A stretch of DNA of 64,000 nt from Triatoma infestans (taxonomy: Eukaryota; Arthropoda; Insecta; Hemiptera; Reduviidae), in assembly GCA_011037195.1 (NCBI GenBank), contig JAAEAF010001972.1, positions 1 through 64,000 on the forward strand. Direction: 5' to 3'. The notes below the pieces were generated by a model that saw only the letters and a list, made by a program, of their open reading frames with translations, ran no database searches and was not told the DNA's origin. A program made the translations under genes and the position numbers. This document shows, in pieces, positions 33,881 through 46,800 of the stretch (the first letter of the stretch is position 1; every line of letters begins with the position of its first letter).

Positions 33881-35228
33881 TGTTTAGCGTTATTATTATA
33901 AGTTCAAATTGTGATTTCTTTGCATTTTTGTAAAAGTGATAGAGTTCGGATGGAGGTGAATATGTAAGAATTCGGATATTCGGATTATCAACTAAACACA
34001 AAATCATAATTCCCGCATGCACATAGTTGACTCTTCATACTTAAATTCCGAACGGCTCCATACTTCTCACGTAACATGACGTCTCCCAGAGGACTTTACT
34101 TACCACATACACTGACAAACGTACATAATAATGCCTGCGCAATAACATTAACAAAACACAACATGAAATCTCCATCTCAAAGCATTTTCCAATCGCCCAC
34201 ATTCAATTCAACCTTGAGACACACATTTCATCACATAAACCACTATAAATTCCATTCAACAACTCTCACACAAAGAAAATACACAACTACACGCTTTTCA
34301 ACAACAATTACGCCAAAAACTTATGCATCTCAAAAACAAACAAACAAAATCGTCAAAAGCTACAAAACAAAATTTACAGACATAAGCTTGGCGTGACGTT
34401 GACACACAAAATCATCCAACCGTACACAGCAGACATTACAAACTATCACATTCGGAAGCCCTCATTCTAAAAGCACTTATATAGGATAATATGCATAGAG
34501 GAATAATCGAACCGCGTACTAGGAATTGGGTTCATCCTGTAATTCTTGTTAAAAAGAATCTGAGTCTGAAAAGTCGATCCAAACGACATAACCCAGTTAC
34601 GAAAACAGTGTAGGTACGTGGTTGATTTGCGTAAATTAAACGCAATCATCACATCTGAAATTTATCCTCTTCCAGATATCCAATACATTTTATCTACATT
34701 ACACAACACAACATACTTCACGTCACTCGACATATCAAACGCATTTCATTCCATAAGACTTGACAACATCACAAGAGAAAACTACATTAATTACACAATT
34801 CGGCACATACAAATTCCTCACTCTTCCATTTGCTTAAAGAACGCTAGTGGGTCCTACCAGCATCTCATGGACAAAATTTTATCAAGTTACACGGGTGATA
34901 TACATATGTCATGCATTCATCGACGACATATCAATTTTCCACGGCAAAACATTCCATGAAGATTTAGCATCAACACAAAAAATTTTAAGCAAATTACAAC
35001 AGGTAACCTTTGTACGATCTAAATAAATGAATTTTCCAAAGATGAATGAAAATATTTAGGCTATACTTTAAACAAGAAGGCTATACTTCTCCAGATCTCG
35101 AAAAATTAAAGGCAGTCAGAAACTATCCAGTTCCGAAAAAATTAAAAGATGTTAGTGCATTTATAGGATTTGTAGGTTTTTACCGCAAATTCATACATAA
35201 TTATGCGGAAATAGGCAAGCCTTTAGTT

Positions 35229-35402
35229 GATTTAACTAAATCAGAGATTTTTTCCGTGGCAGCCTGCTTCATTTTGTGGTCATCGACCGGTTTCGGCCGT
35301 TCGCCCATCTTCAGGATGCGTTTGTCAGAAGTGTGATAACACAGACTTACACAGAGCAAATTCAGTTTATACACTTTTTATTTAATTAAAGATTTAACTA
35401 AA
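35229..35402 (-). mobile_element. Family F1 element nested in Gypsy pol, 12-bp target duplication
   Basis: GATTTAACTAAA at 35229-35240 is repeated at 35391-35402, and the Gypsy frame resumes after it. The 150-bp insert (35241-35390) on the minus strand runs from an A/T-rich end through TTTGCTCTGTGTAAGTCTG and the ribozyme-like motif to CAGGCTGCCACGGAAAAAAT. It lacks the hairpin half present in the 2.7-kb copy, as a 5'-truncated retrotransposed copy would. The clean target duplication fixes both ends. Confidence 0.88.
35279..35320 (-). ncRNA. Hammerhead ribozyme-like motif, best copy
   Basis: The minus strand reads CGCATC, CTGAAGA, TGGGCGAACGGCC, GAAAC, CGGTC, GATGACC. Stem I pairs CATC with GATG perfectly. 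The core CUGANGA (N is the free position), GAAA and GUC are all intact. Stem III is AC/GU with a two-base loop, and stem II is GGC/GCC. Such a minimal stem III normally works as a dimer. This is the most complete candidate in the window. Confidence 0.55.
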
Positions 35403-35870
35403 GTTTGTATGGTCTTTCCAATGTACATCGGCATTTGAAACTCTTAAGCAAAAATTAATTTCACCACCTATTCTAGCAAATCCCAATTATGACTATGAAT
35501 TTAATTAACGACGGATCTAAGCAACATATGCATCTCAGCAATTTTGAGCCAACAAATAAATGGTGAAGAGCGTCCCATAGCTTATTCTTCTCGCGTACTG
35601 ACAGATACTGAATCCAAACTTTGTACAACGGAAAGAGAATTGTTAGCTATTCTCTTTGGTTGCAAACAGTATCGCTATATAATTAACGGTACAAATTCAA
35701 AATAATTACTGACCACTCAGTTCTACAGTGGCTCAAAAATCTAAAAGTCCCTCATTCGAAATTGTACAGATGGTCGCTTAAATTAAGGAATTTGACTTAA
35801 TAGAACACATATCGGGGAGAAATATCGCGCCCGCTGATGCCCTAAGCCGATACTAGGATCCGACCAAACC

Positions 35871-36479
35871 ACAAGTAATGATAAGTATTATCCCAGTAAA
35901 GAAAAAATTATCCCAGAAAAGCAACAAGCTGACGATCCGGAATGTCAGCAGCTAAGTAATTCAAAAAATTATAAATTAAATGACCTAGGCCTCCTAAGTA
36001 CCATATCGGATAATTGCATACTAGTACCATCGGGGTTGCGTGATAAAGTACTTCGCCAGTATGATATTTCTGTAGGAACCAGGCCTCTCTGCCCCCCACC
36101 CCACCCCCGACTATATCTCGATTTTGGGCAAGACGCAGGTTTTTTGCCGCTTACTATAGCAGTTGGAGTTTGGTGTTCTTCTTATATTATAAAACAGGTG
36201 TTTGGTAATGTGGTGGAGGGGCGATGAGCGGCGTTATGTGTTTCTATTTGTCTCCCACTCTCGCTCGCTATATCTATTGCTTATTTTCCCTCTTACTATA
36301 TCTTTTAGTGTTTTTAATATGTTAATTATGTGATCGTAAGTATTTGTATTCAAGTACTACAAATTTGTCTCTTTTTTTTTTTGTTTCTTATGATGAATTG
36401 CATAGTGCAACAGACTTAAACTAGAATATATACATACATAATCAACCTTACATATTTTATTTCATTTAAGTCTTTAGGT
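35871..36479. other. No gene seen
   Basis: Possibly more Gypsy-derived sequence at the left, then C-rich and T-rich simple stretches. No motif was recognised. Confidence 0.35.
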
Positions 36480-37195
36480 GGTAAAGTGTAAAACGATGGC
36501 AAATTTTTGGAAGGAAATAATAACGAGTGACAGTTATAACAAATTTATTTCCAAATTATCCACCAATCAGACAATATTGAATTGGCACAAAAGTGAATAA
36601 ACTTGAAACGAAAGTTATTAATAATGGAAAATATTCCAAAGGGTTTGCGGAAAGAGCAGCAAATGAACATTTTAGACAGTGCGCTTCAAACCCTAACCAG
36701 GAATGTGGGCCTGACACATGTGAATGTGTTCTTTTAGCATTTCAAAAAAAAGAAATTGAGAATGATTTAAATACCGTATCGAACGAAAGCAGTAGGGATT
36801 TGTAAATTACGAGAAAACTGTTCAGTTGTGCTGCTAATTCCATCATGGCATCAATTCATACAGGTTTATAGTTAACCTCAAGTTTTCAATTCAACAGATA
36901 TAATTCTAAAATTGAAAGTGCAGGTCTCTCTCAAGCAAATATACTATTGGTTGCTCTGAAGACCAGAAAAGCTAATATTTATCTCAATGTAGAAGACTGG
37001 TCAACTCTGGAATCTAGGACGCAGAATTTTGTTGAATTCTTCAATAATAAAAACTCAACATATCCGAGTGTAATCAATCTTAGTATTGTTAGTGTACTTT
37101 CCTCTAAATCTGGTCATAAGATCATTTCTATTCTGGGAAAACATCTCGGCTTGAAGATCTTAATAGTTTTCAACCTACAATCATCACCCTAGTGA
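36480..37195 (+). pseudogene. Gene-like relic, origin unknown
   Basis: Two broken frames have normal amino-acid composition. The first reads NNGKYSKGFAERAANEHFRQ then PNQECGPDTCECVLLAFQKK (36620-36805). The second reads GLSQANILLVALKTRKANIY then LNVEDWSTLESRTQNFVEFF (36925-37190). Stops and frameshifts separate them. The clustered cysteines (C..NPNQECGPDTCEC) could be a metal-binding remnant. I do not recognise the family; a transposon or retrocopied gene is possible. Confidence 0.4.
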
Positions 37196-37375
37196 AAAAT
37201 GAATATTTCAAACTTCAAAGTCTTTTTAATGAGATCAATTAACAATTAAATGATTGTCAAAACTCTGTAAACTGAATAGTATGCTGCCATATTATCATAA
37301 AATATGTAAAATATATATAAACTTTGTATTTATCAATTTTTTTATATTATTTATTTCTGACCCTCGTTCTATAGG

Positions 37376-37880
37376 TCATCGTTTCAACAAGTCTCGCATT
37401 AGTAAATTTTTCTCCTTACCAGAGGAAGTGGATGTTGTAAGAAGAGGAGTAATGATTTTTTTGTATTTCCATCCTCGGCTGGAGCTAATGTCTTTTTCAT
37501 TACTAAAATGTTGTTTATGAGCACTGCTAATTTGTAAGATACTTTTATAATTTTCCAAATCTTCTTCAGAATATTTAAAGGCTGTTTTAAAAATGTTAAA
37601 ATCATCATCATCATCATCAATAATTGCGCATTTCCAATGACCATTCCTCCATTTGGGAGCACTCTAATAACACATCTATCATCCATATCCTTAGTTTCTG
37701 TACTCATTACTTTTAAATAAGGCTTGACCAAATGACTTACTCCTTCTTCCTGTTCTAAGCTTTCTTGTAATTTCACCTTTTCATATCGTTGTATTTGTTT
37801 TAGAGGAGTAATCTCTTCTTCATCTTCAAATGTTTTTTCTTGTTTAATAGGGATAATATCTTTCCGTAGATAACTCTGCT
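37376..37880 (-). pseudogene. Relic of an acidic protein gene broken at a GAT repeat
   Basis: On the minus strand one frame reads EDEEEITPLKQIQRYEKVKL and HLVKPYLKVMSTETKDMDDR, ending near GGMVIGNAQLL. A (GAT)n run at 37602-37619 then changes frame to an Asp run. DFNIFKTAFKYSEEDLENYK and SILQISSAHKQHFSNEKDIS follow, to a stop at 37376. The break coincides with the trinucleotide repeat. It is convergent with the relic at 36.5-37.2 kb and may derive from the same mobile element. Function unknown. Confidence 0.45.
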
Positions 37881-40607
37881 GCGGAGTTTATATAATAAGT
37901 AGATAGTGTTGGTTGTTGTTTGGTTGTAGGAGCACTTTTTTTACTTCCAAGAGCGGTGATTGTTCCTTAATTATGGGTTCAATTAATGTTTCTGAAGAAC
38001 TAGCTCTTGGAGTGGTTCACACCAGTGAAAAGGTTTCAACCTTTTTTCCAGTTCTTCCTGAGATACCTGAATACCCCTTTTCATGCTTTTAAATTTTTCT
38101 CGTAGAGAAAAGTCTTAATATGTTGTTTTTACGTTGGTGTTCATAGTGGAAATGATAAGCAAAACTATTTTTTATTTCCATTATTTGTTAGGGAATATAA
38201 AAAATTATTATGCTTTTGTTTTATTTTGGTATTATTTGTCATTTTTATTTTTTATAATATATTTACATAAACATTTTGGTTCTCAAAGTACAAACTATTC
38301 AATAAATTTTTTACTGTTTTTATACAAGAAATAAAAATTATAAAATTGGCATATTCACAAATAATTAATACATATATTTTTTAGAATTTTATTTTTTATA
38401 ATTGTAGACAAAAAAAGCAATACGAATAAGTGTAATTATTATTCACAATAAAAGTTTCTTTTTTATCGTTTATCCAAATGAGAGAGTTACAGCAATAAGA
38501 GAGAGTAGAAAAAAACAAAAGACAATAAATTATAATTGTTTACAAAAAAAAAATGTAAAAAATAGAGTGAAATAGGAGCTAAGAGGTAAACTTCAAAATT
38601 GGAAATTAATTACATATATAACTGTTTTATTAATTAATTTTAAATTATATTAAATTGATAATAAAGAACGATTATTATAAAAGTGTAATAGTTTGACTAG
38701 ATAGATATATATTAAACAAATATCTATTATATTTGGTAAAATTTATTGAGAATTTTTATCATTTATTAATTATGGGATACTTTCGTGTATATTATTATTT
38801 TTTTAGCTCCCTGAACTAATATTGGTAATACAATTAATTTTTTTTCTCATTTTTTTATAAACCATTTACAATAATACCTACTATATAAATAGTTAATGAT
38901 ATATGTACAGCAATTGTATAAGATAGAAATGCTCATGATGTTTGGGTATGTAGATATTTACTGCATAATTGGAAGGCTCGGATCGCAGTTTTCATAACAT
39001 AGCATTATTGAAGCTGTGTAAACTGAGAGTCCGTATAAGGTTGGTAGCCTCGGGATTATTGGAATTTGGTGAAAATAACCGTTTTTTTGGTTTGTTTTAA
39101 ATGACAACTTCGTGGTAAAAGACAAAATGAATAAACAGTCCATTTAATGAAATGATCGCATTTTGGATCATCCACCAACTTTGAAGCAGTCTCCTTATTA
39201 AAAGTAACTAAATAAATAGTTCCGAGATTGTAGATAAGATTATTGCGGAGTCTGAGTGTACGTGTACATTGTGCTGTATAGTCGACAAACTCATATTTTT
39301 TTTTATCAAAATATCTGACGAAGGATGAATGAATCAAGAAAAGATATCTGACATCAGTGGTCTAAATATGGACTTGTACAATGTTGTTCAACGTTTAGAC
39401 AACGCTGGTCAACTTGGTTGGTAAATAAATAGTCTTGAAGACAACAAAAAGGTGTTTACTTTTATTTATTTTCTTTACGTTACAAAAAAAGGGACTCGGT
39501 TTATCTTGTTGAAGACGGTAGACAAGGGAGAAATATTAAAGGAGGACTTAGTATACAAGAAAAAAACTGATCACTGTCTCTATAAATGGTTGACTGCTGA
39601 AGTTTCTCGGACCTTCCAATGAGCGCTTATAAAGGATAGTTCACGGTCAAACTTCTAAGAGGTCTGACACAGTTATTAGAAACAAGAGATTCGCTACATT
39701 GTTTACCTTTTGCAAAGTCAAATTTGGTAAACTGTTTTTAAATACTAGTTTTGTTTATAAGATAACTAAGCGCAAGAAGAAAACATCCGTCAAGAAAGAA
39801 AGCCAGTAAACAAAAAAAACTACCCGTTTTATGATGATGGAAGGGACAGTAAATATAATGTATAATTCCTTCAAACAATGTGATCAACCTCAAATTTGAA
39901 CCATCCTGTCTCAAAATGTAATCAAAACAAAGAAAAAGAAATGAAAGAAAACTAACTACGCTAATTATGTATTTAAATCTTTTTTTTTTTGCGTCTTTAT
40001 AATAGTTCTTTGTAGTTTAATATAAATATTTTGTTTAAACTATATGTACTTTATTATTAAATATTTTCTGTATATTATTATTACTACTTCTAGAGTCCAT
40101 ATATTGAACATATAACCAAAATTTTTTTTTCTATGAATGGTGTCTTTTTTTACTTTAGAAAGTTATCTTCATATCCGTATTTTTCCAATGCAACATCAGT
40201 TGCAAGAGTAGTTTTGAAGAGTGTAGCAAGGGGGAGGGGGTTAATATGGAAGACAGTTTTTTTATTTCTGAAGTGTTTTTTCCTTCGCCATTTCACGTTA
40301 TTTTAAACATTACTTATAACTTAAGCGTTAATGAAACATTATGCTCAATGTAAAAGCTCTGCACAGAAGGACAAAATTAATAACATATATTGGAAACTAA
40401 AAACTAAAACAAAGAAATTCAAAACTCAAAATACTTTTGAGTTTTAAATAATTTAAACAATTCAAAATATTTTGTCTAGAATAAACTGCTACACTCTTAA
40501 TTATAGTAAAAATTCTGTTTGTAAAGCTTTATATATATTATTATTTTTACTTTTTTTTTAAAATTTTATCAGACATAAAATATTAAGTCTGATGAGGAAG
40601 ACCTGGG
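37881..40607 (-). other. Non-genic stretch including the SIPA1L 3' UTR
   Basis: AT-rich with no recognisable exons. The part directly below 40608 should be the 3' UTR of the SIPA1L gene. Minus-strand AATAAA candidates occur near 40049 and 39458. Confidence 0.45.
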
Positions 40608-40809
40608 TCATTGTTTGTCTATAGTTTGGAAAAACCATTCAGTAAACCTGCGCAACTGTTGGGCAGCACTTTGAGATTCTTGTTGTAATCGACGATTTTC
40701 CTCTCTTAATCCTTTTACTTCTTCCTCCAATGAAATTCGTCGTCTAGTTTCTCTAGAGAGTCGGCTTTCCAATTGTGAAATGTGTTTTGCTAATTCTTCT
40801 TCCCTTGGG
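40608..40809 (-). CDS. SIPA1L exon 24 (C-terminal coiled coil, stop)
   Basis: 202 nt including the TGA. It encodes [40 protein letters not shown] and [20 protein letters not shown], ending QTIDKQ. It has heptad Leu spacing and the KFTEWVFNTID-type terminus of the family. Confidence 0.95.
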
Positions 40810-43800
40810 CTGTTTGAAATTAAAAAAAATAAATAAATTTATAACACGATTATTATTTTACAGGCAACTACACATCTATGTGCAAACACTGACACCGCAG
40901 TCGGTATTTTGTCTTTATATAGATACTAATTCCTTCAATAATATATGTCACTTACGTAGATGTATCTGTTGGTTCCAAATCTGCATGTAACATAGCTCTG
41001 GTAGCTGTATCTACTAAACTTGACCAATCCATGTCCTGTCTGTCAGGAAGTAGAAGAGGTCCCTTCGACTGAACCTGGCCAGGTTTGCTTACTCTGGGAG
41101 ATAACCTATTTAAAGAAACATACGTGCAGGATGACCTAACAAACAATTTCTCTACTGGATTTCTTCAATTTTAATTAAAAAATATTGTAATTTTGTAATT
41201 TTGTAAAAAATAAAAACATAAAAAAAATACGAATTTCATTATTCCTAGCATTACCATAGATGGTGAACCATTTAACTGAAATGGTTCTCTAATAGGATGC
41301 CCAAAATATTTTAAAAAGCAATTTTCTTGGAAATAATAATTCAAATTATAATGTATAAAGCATGCCAAAGAAGGAGTTGTTTTAGGTAAAACATTTATCG
41401 TTGAAATATCTACTGAATAACATGGTATTTCTGTGGTATACGAATATTGTCCAAAACCCTTAAGTGTCGGATCTCCCAGGTAATATCCAAACGGAATGTC
41501 CGCGATGGACTTTATACGATTTTAAGTTTTTGAATTATGCTAATCTTACTCTTTACTTCCCACTTTTTCTCACAATGCTGGATCAACACGACTTTGCTCT
41601 ACCGGGAATCGAAATCCGAATTCTCGCACCAAAGGCGAGGGCACTACCAATGCGAGAAGGCGTATGCCTACTTTACTAAGTTAAATTTTATTTTCTGCTT
41701 CTTTGTGATCCTCCGCTCTCATTATCCACGAGCCGATCTATAAACCCATAATTAGGGTTATACCTAAACATTTAGTTACTCACCTCTCTTCCTTCGTCAT
41801 TTTGGCCTCTGAAGGTGCAGGACTAGAAGCTGTAGAAGGATTCGATATAACTGTAGCAGGTCTTGCCAGGGTGACTATAGTTTCCAGTTGTGGTTGCGGT
41901 GGAGATGGTTTATCTTTGGTAGGCGGACTGTGCGGTCTGGATTTATTTTCAACGCTTATATCACTACAAAGCGTAGTTGTTGAACTGTCGCTAGTTAAAT
42001 TTGAAAGACTTCCTCCACCATTTCCAGGGATCTTTCCGTAAGTGTTACTGTTTTCCTGTTAAAAAGTATTATGATTTCTACAACAGTTTAACTAGATAAA
42101 CTTCACTAGATTCTTGGCAACATTCATGATGTGCCAGATGGCTATTTAATTTTAGCGTGGTAGTCACCCCGCCGCATTAACCTAACACCTACACTAACTA
42201 ACAAGTTCGCTGAGGAATGCTCAAACCTGGCAAATATTCTTATAAAATGATAAACTTACCTTCAATGATGAAGTGCTAATTGCTTGTAAATCATTTGGTT
42301 CCATATAATCTGGGTGAATAAGCCTGAGAAGATCCTGTTGAAATGTACTCGACTGAAGATTGGCCGAATTTCTTTGTGATCTTGGTATCTGTCTTAATCT
42401 AGCTGGTTGTTGCTGTCCCGTTGCCTCTTTACTCTGTGATTTATTACGTCGTACAACTGGTGATCCTTTTCCACCGGACAAATCGTCTGCAATCACAAAT
42501 TCAAATTCAAGTTATCAACATAATTATTTCAAGTAAAAAAAAAAGTAACAATGTTAACTGTATATTTATATGAAAAACACTTGAGTTTCTGGGTTGAGAC
42601 CCCATCAGTGGTTTGCTAGAAACCGACGTTTCGCCCATATTGCAATGAGTCTTTTCAGGATCGTTACACCTTGAAAGCTAATGGACCAAGTGGAGCATGG
42701 AGCATGGAGTGGCTAAAGGGGTTTGGAGAGAAATGGTTTGTGTAACGTTCCTGAAGAGACTTATTTTAATATAGAAGACGGTTTCTAGCAAACACTGACG
42801 CGGCCTCGACCCAGAAACTCAATTGCTTTTCATGAAATTGGCCTCACAAACCTAAAATATGTATATTATATACCTTCACTAGGAAGACCAAACATTCTAT
42901 CACTAGTCGAACTAGTATCTGTAGAATGGCCGCCATCACTTTGTGGTCGGCTGATATTGCTGGCACTATCTTGAAGAGTTTTTTCATCAACAGAATTTGA
43001 TGTTGTCAACTGATAATGCCCATATTCCACCTGGAAAAACATTTTATTTTTTATTTTTTTTATAAAAGGTCTATCAACATTTTTTTATAAGGCGTTACTT
43101 TCGGATGGCGTTACTCCACTTTTTGCAGCTGCCGTTCCAAACACAAATATTAGAGATAATTTGAAATGACATCTCCATAAAATCATAAAAAAAATGGCCT
43201 TGCTTCCATTCTGAATATGACGCTGCTCGACACGAGACGTGGAACTAGATTACCTCTTTCACATTTAGGAAATGACTTTCTTTTTATTAAAAGAGAAAAT
43301 TAAAACACATTACATGGAATCTGACTTGTCTTTACCAGATACAAACGAAATAGGTAAAATGTTTTCCTTCACAAAATATAACTTGGAGATTGTTGTAAAA
43401 AAGTAAAAATTTTTTCTTACAATTCATGTTTAAGGTCAACTTAACTTCCCACTTTGCATTGTTGACAATCGTAATAAAATTGAATACAGTCATTTATTTA
43501 GTTAAAATTTCCACGAATGACATTATTATTATTATTATGTGTATAATTTGTTTATTAATTACTTGTCACGATTCTTAATTTTCCTGGCTTTAATTTAATG
43601 CCAGTTTTTACTAGTGAAGTACAGATCCCAACATGGCCAAGTCCTTCTCTTTCTTTGCGAAAGGCTTATCGATTACGAGGGTAGAATATGACATCAGAGT
43701 TGCCTGAGGCACTAAATGTTGAGTTTTCATTTCGAAGTTTAAAAATGTTGATAATGGTGGACTTATTCATACTGGCTCTTCATATTATTATATAAAATAT

Positions 43801-46800
43801 TTAGACCCTATGACGCAACGCCCATGGTGGGTCCAAGGCTTGCCAAACAGACGGCGATTTGAATAGGGGGCGTGTGGTAAGGTAAGCACGCCGCAGTTCC
43901 CATCCGTTTCGTTCCGGCCTTCGCTACCTAGGGCGCTAACTGTAGCTTCCCACTTTTTATCACGATGCTGGGTCAACACCGACTTTGCTGTCAAGGGAAT
44001 CAAACCCTGAATTCTCACACGAAAGGCGAGTGTGCTAGCCACTATACCAACGTGAGGACAAAATATTTAGAGGCAGAGAAAAAACGGGCAACGAATAAAT
44101 TCTTTAATAAATAAAAAAAGCATTTATTTGATTAAAATGTACAAAAAACTGAACTTACAATGACTTCTGAAGAAGTTATTTACTTCTTAGCTACACCTAA
44201 TTAACAACTCGCTGCTATTGACGGGGCAACGTAGGTTTTAAATGTCGTCTTTTAGAATAGTTTTGTTTGTCGATAAAAATACTGACTGTCCGAGTATTAT
44301 GATCTAATAGAGTTGAAAATCATTTTTTATTTACGATCTTTTATTCCTTACTCAAGCTCGCCTATTATTAAAGCGTCATTATATTTTTTTCCAAAAACAT
44401 TTTGAAATGAAAATAACAAAGCCTTTTGCTGTCGTAGGTAAACTTTACCTAATTAAATTAGGTGTTGGTGTTTGTAGCGCACTTTGGACCACTACGCTCG
44501 ACTAAAAGTCGAGCCATTTCTAGAGGAGCGCTAATGGTTCATACATCAAAGGACATCATATCTCGATCTAAATTAACTAAATACTTATATTTTAGAAAAC
44601 AATCTCAACTGACCGAGTTCGTTTGTTTAAGACTTCCTTTAATTACTCTAAATGAAGTAAAAATTACCTGATTCAGATGATAATCACTATGATTTCTTTC
44701 TATTTGCCTTCTAAGTTCATGACTTCTTTCAGCTTTTATCAAACATGTAACTTTTTCGCCAACTTTAAACTCATGTTGGCTAGGTTCTAACATTGAAAAT
44801 CCATTCATCTAGAAATTATATGGAAATAAAAGAACTTTTAAGATCATTTTGTAAAGGAAGATAATCTTACATATTTTCCCAATTGGTATATAACGTTTAC
44901 CTTAGAATGAGAATTTGTCGGATGTGCCGGATGTATGTAAGGGTTGTTGAGTCTGATTGGCAGAGGAGGCGGTGGAGAAGTGCCTTCAACGCCTTCCACA
45001 CCGCTTTCCAATACTTCGTACCATCTGTCATCCAAAGAATGACCACTAGATGAACTGGTCAATGTGCCCTGGACATAGTGTGTCCACGATTAAAATAGAC
45101 AAACGAAGATTATTAGAAATTCTGTTGAATACAACTAATATAGACACCTAAACAAACCTCGATATTTGCAAATCGATCCACACTAGCTGATGATTTACTG
45201 CTACTGCCGGTGCCATATCCTGAACTATTACTTGATCTTGGAGGAGAGAAACTTCTTTCATACCTGTAGTAAAATGGTAATCAATATTAATTATCCACTC
45301 AATTTTGACTGATTTTTTCGGACTTTCTAAATATGTTGTAAAATGGATCATACAGCAAAAAATTCCTTTTCAATTATTTAATTATGTATGTGATTATTAT
45401 AATAACAAAGAAATGTTCTGCCTGGGAACACAGGCCATTTTCAAGTTGACAAGAATATTAAAACAACTCATGACGGCTGCTGTTATTAAGCTCACCTATA
45501 AAGCTGCAAACTTTGTTCTTATTTTGAAGTTCTAAATTCATTCATTTTAATTCTGATCATTAAACCCAAGAACGTTTTACTCAAAATAAAAACGGAAGTA
45601 CAAATTCAAAATCTTAACCTTTTTCTGACATTTCCAGTTACTGCTTGCTGTCGTGCAGTTTTATTGTTTACTTTGGCTGCTGTATCGTTAGCATTGTTGT
45701 TTACGTTTTCATAATCACCTTCATAAGTTGTATTATATTTACAATTTTGAATGGAACACCCTCTGAGGAAAAAAAAAAAAAAAAAAAAAAAAAGGGACGG
45801 TTAGCAAGATCTAAGCATATATCACATTTTTAGATTGGAAATGTTTAATGAACTGAATTGAATAGATACCTGCGCGGGGTACCATCAGCTAAAGGAGGAA
45901 TCACTGTCACAGTGACAGCCACTGATGTTTTCAGCAAATCTACCATCTGATCGTGACTCAATGTGGAAACAGCAACTTTACAAATCTAGTTATAAAACAA
46001 AATATAATTATTATATTGGAAGGATTATAACTTTAATACTGACAGGCGAGAGAACTAATTTATGAAGAGTGTACATTGTTAATAAACATTAAGATTTCAT
46101 CTTTGGGAGAAAAGATCGAACAAATTATTATGGGATTGAGTATTTATCGAAGGAGATCGGCACTATACTAGGCAGCAAGGTATGACCAGACATGCCAAAT
46201 ACTAGGCATAGTTAAAACAAAAACCAAAAAGTTAATTATGGAATCTGACAGGATCCCACTTAAACAAAGAACAATGAAGGCAAGGATTTTGAGTTTCGGT
46301 CTTTTTTTAACCAAAAATAAAAAAAAAGCTTAAATTTTTGCCAACGTTTCGACAAATATATTGTCTTTTTCAAGGCATAAAAAATAAAAAATATAAAAAC
46401 TAATAAAAAATCTTTAAAACATATCCAACTTGAAAACTTATGTATAATTTAGAAAATTGTAGTGGCAGATATATAACTACATACGCACATAAATATCTGT
46501 CACTTTTATTTGAAACATTTCTCCAAAAAAAGTTGATTTGCTATAGTTTTGCGGAATTCGTGGCGTTAAATTTCGCAATATGTGGGGTTGTTTATGTTAT
46601 TGGCGCGCTCTTCACTTCACTAATTGCTTGGATTATTAGGTATTCTCCCCCTCACCACCTCTATATTTATGTTAGGACAAATGACCAAATTATGTAATTT
46701 GAAGAAAATTTCTCACTTTATTTATAATTGTATTAACAGGAGTCTGAGAAGTCGTTAGAGTGTTTCACATCAGATGTTTTTTTATAGACAGTTCTTAAAG

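Larger units (their letters stand above)
34070..35870 (+). pseudogene. Gypsy-type LTR retrotransposon pol, decayed and interrupted
   Basis: From about 34495: HRGIIEPRTRNWVHPVILVK, then VVDLRKLNAIITSEIYPLPD and FTSLDISNAFHSIRLDN (reverse transcriptase). In a shifted frame FIDDISIFHGKTFHEDLAS is the Y/FxDD active-site region (about 34915). KAVRNYPVPKKLKDVSAFIG, then FVGFYRKFIHNYAEIGKPL, end at an inserted repeat. After it come ERPIAYSSRVLTDTESKLCT and TERELLAILFGCKQYRYIIN (RNase H), and HISGRNIAPADALSRY near 35850. The order RT-RNase H with these motifs is typical of Gypsy/Metaviridae elements. It has multiple stops and shifts; no LTRs or integrase were found. The 34076-34396 frame is low-complexity. 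Confidence 0.88.

Noticed and set aside
34076..34396. 106-codon Thr/His/Ser-rich frame taken as a possible gene
   Set aside because: Low-complexity and directly upstream of Gypsy reverse transcriptase. Treated as transposon-derived.
33010..35870. One large composite retroelement
   Set aside because: The LINE fragments are on the minus strand and the Gypsy pol is on the plus strand, with different domain families. They are separate insertions.
43788..44042. 84-codon minus-strand frame
   Set aside because: It is the body and tRNA head of SINE-B, not a protein gene.
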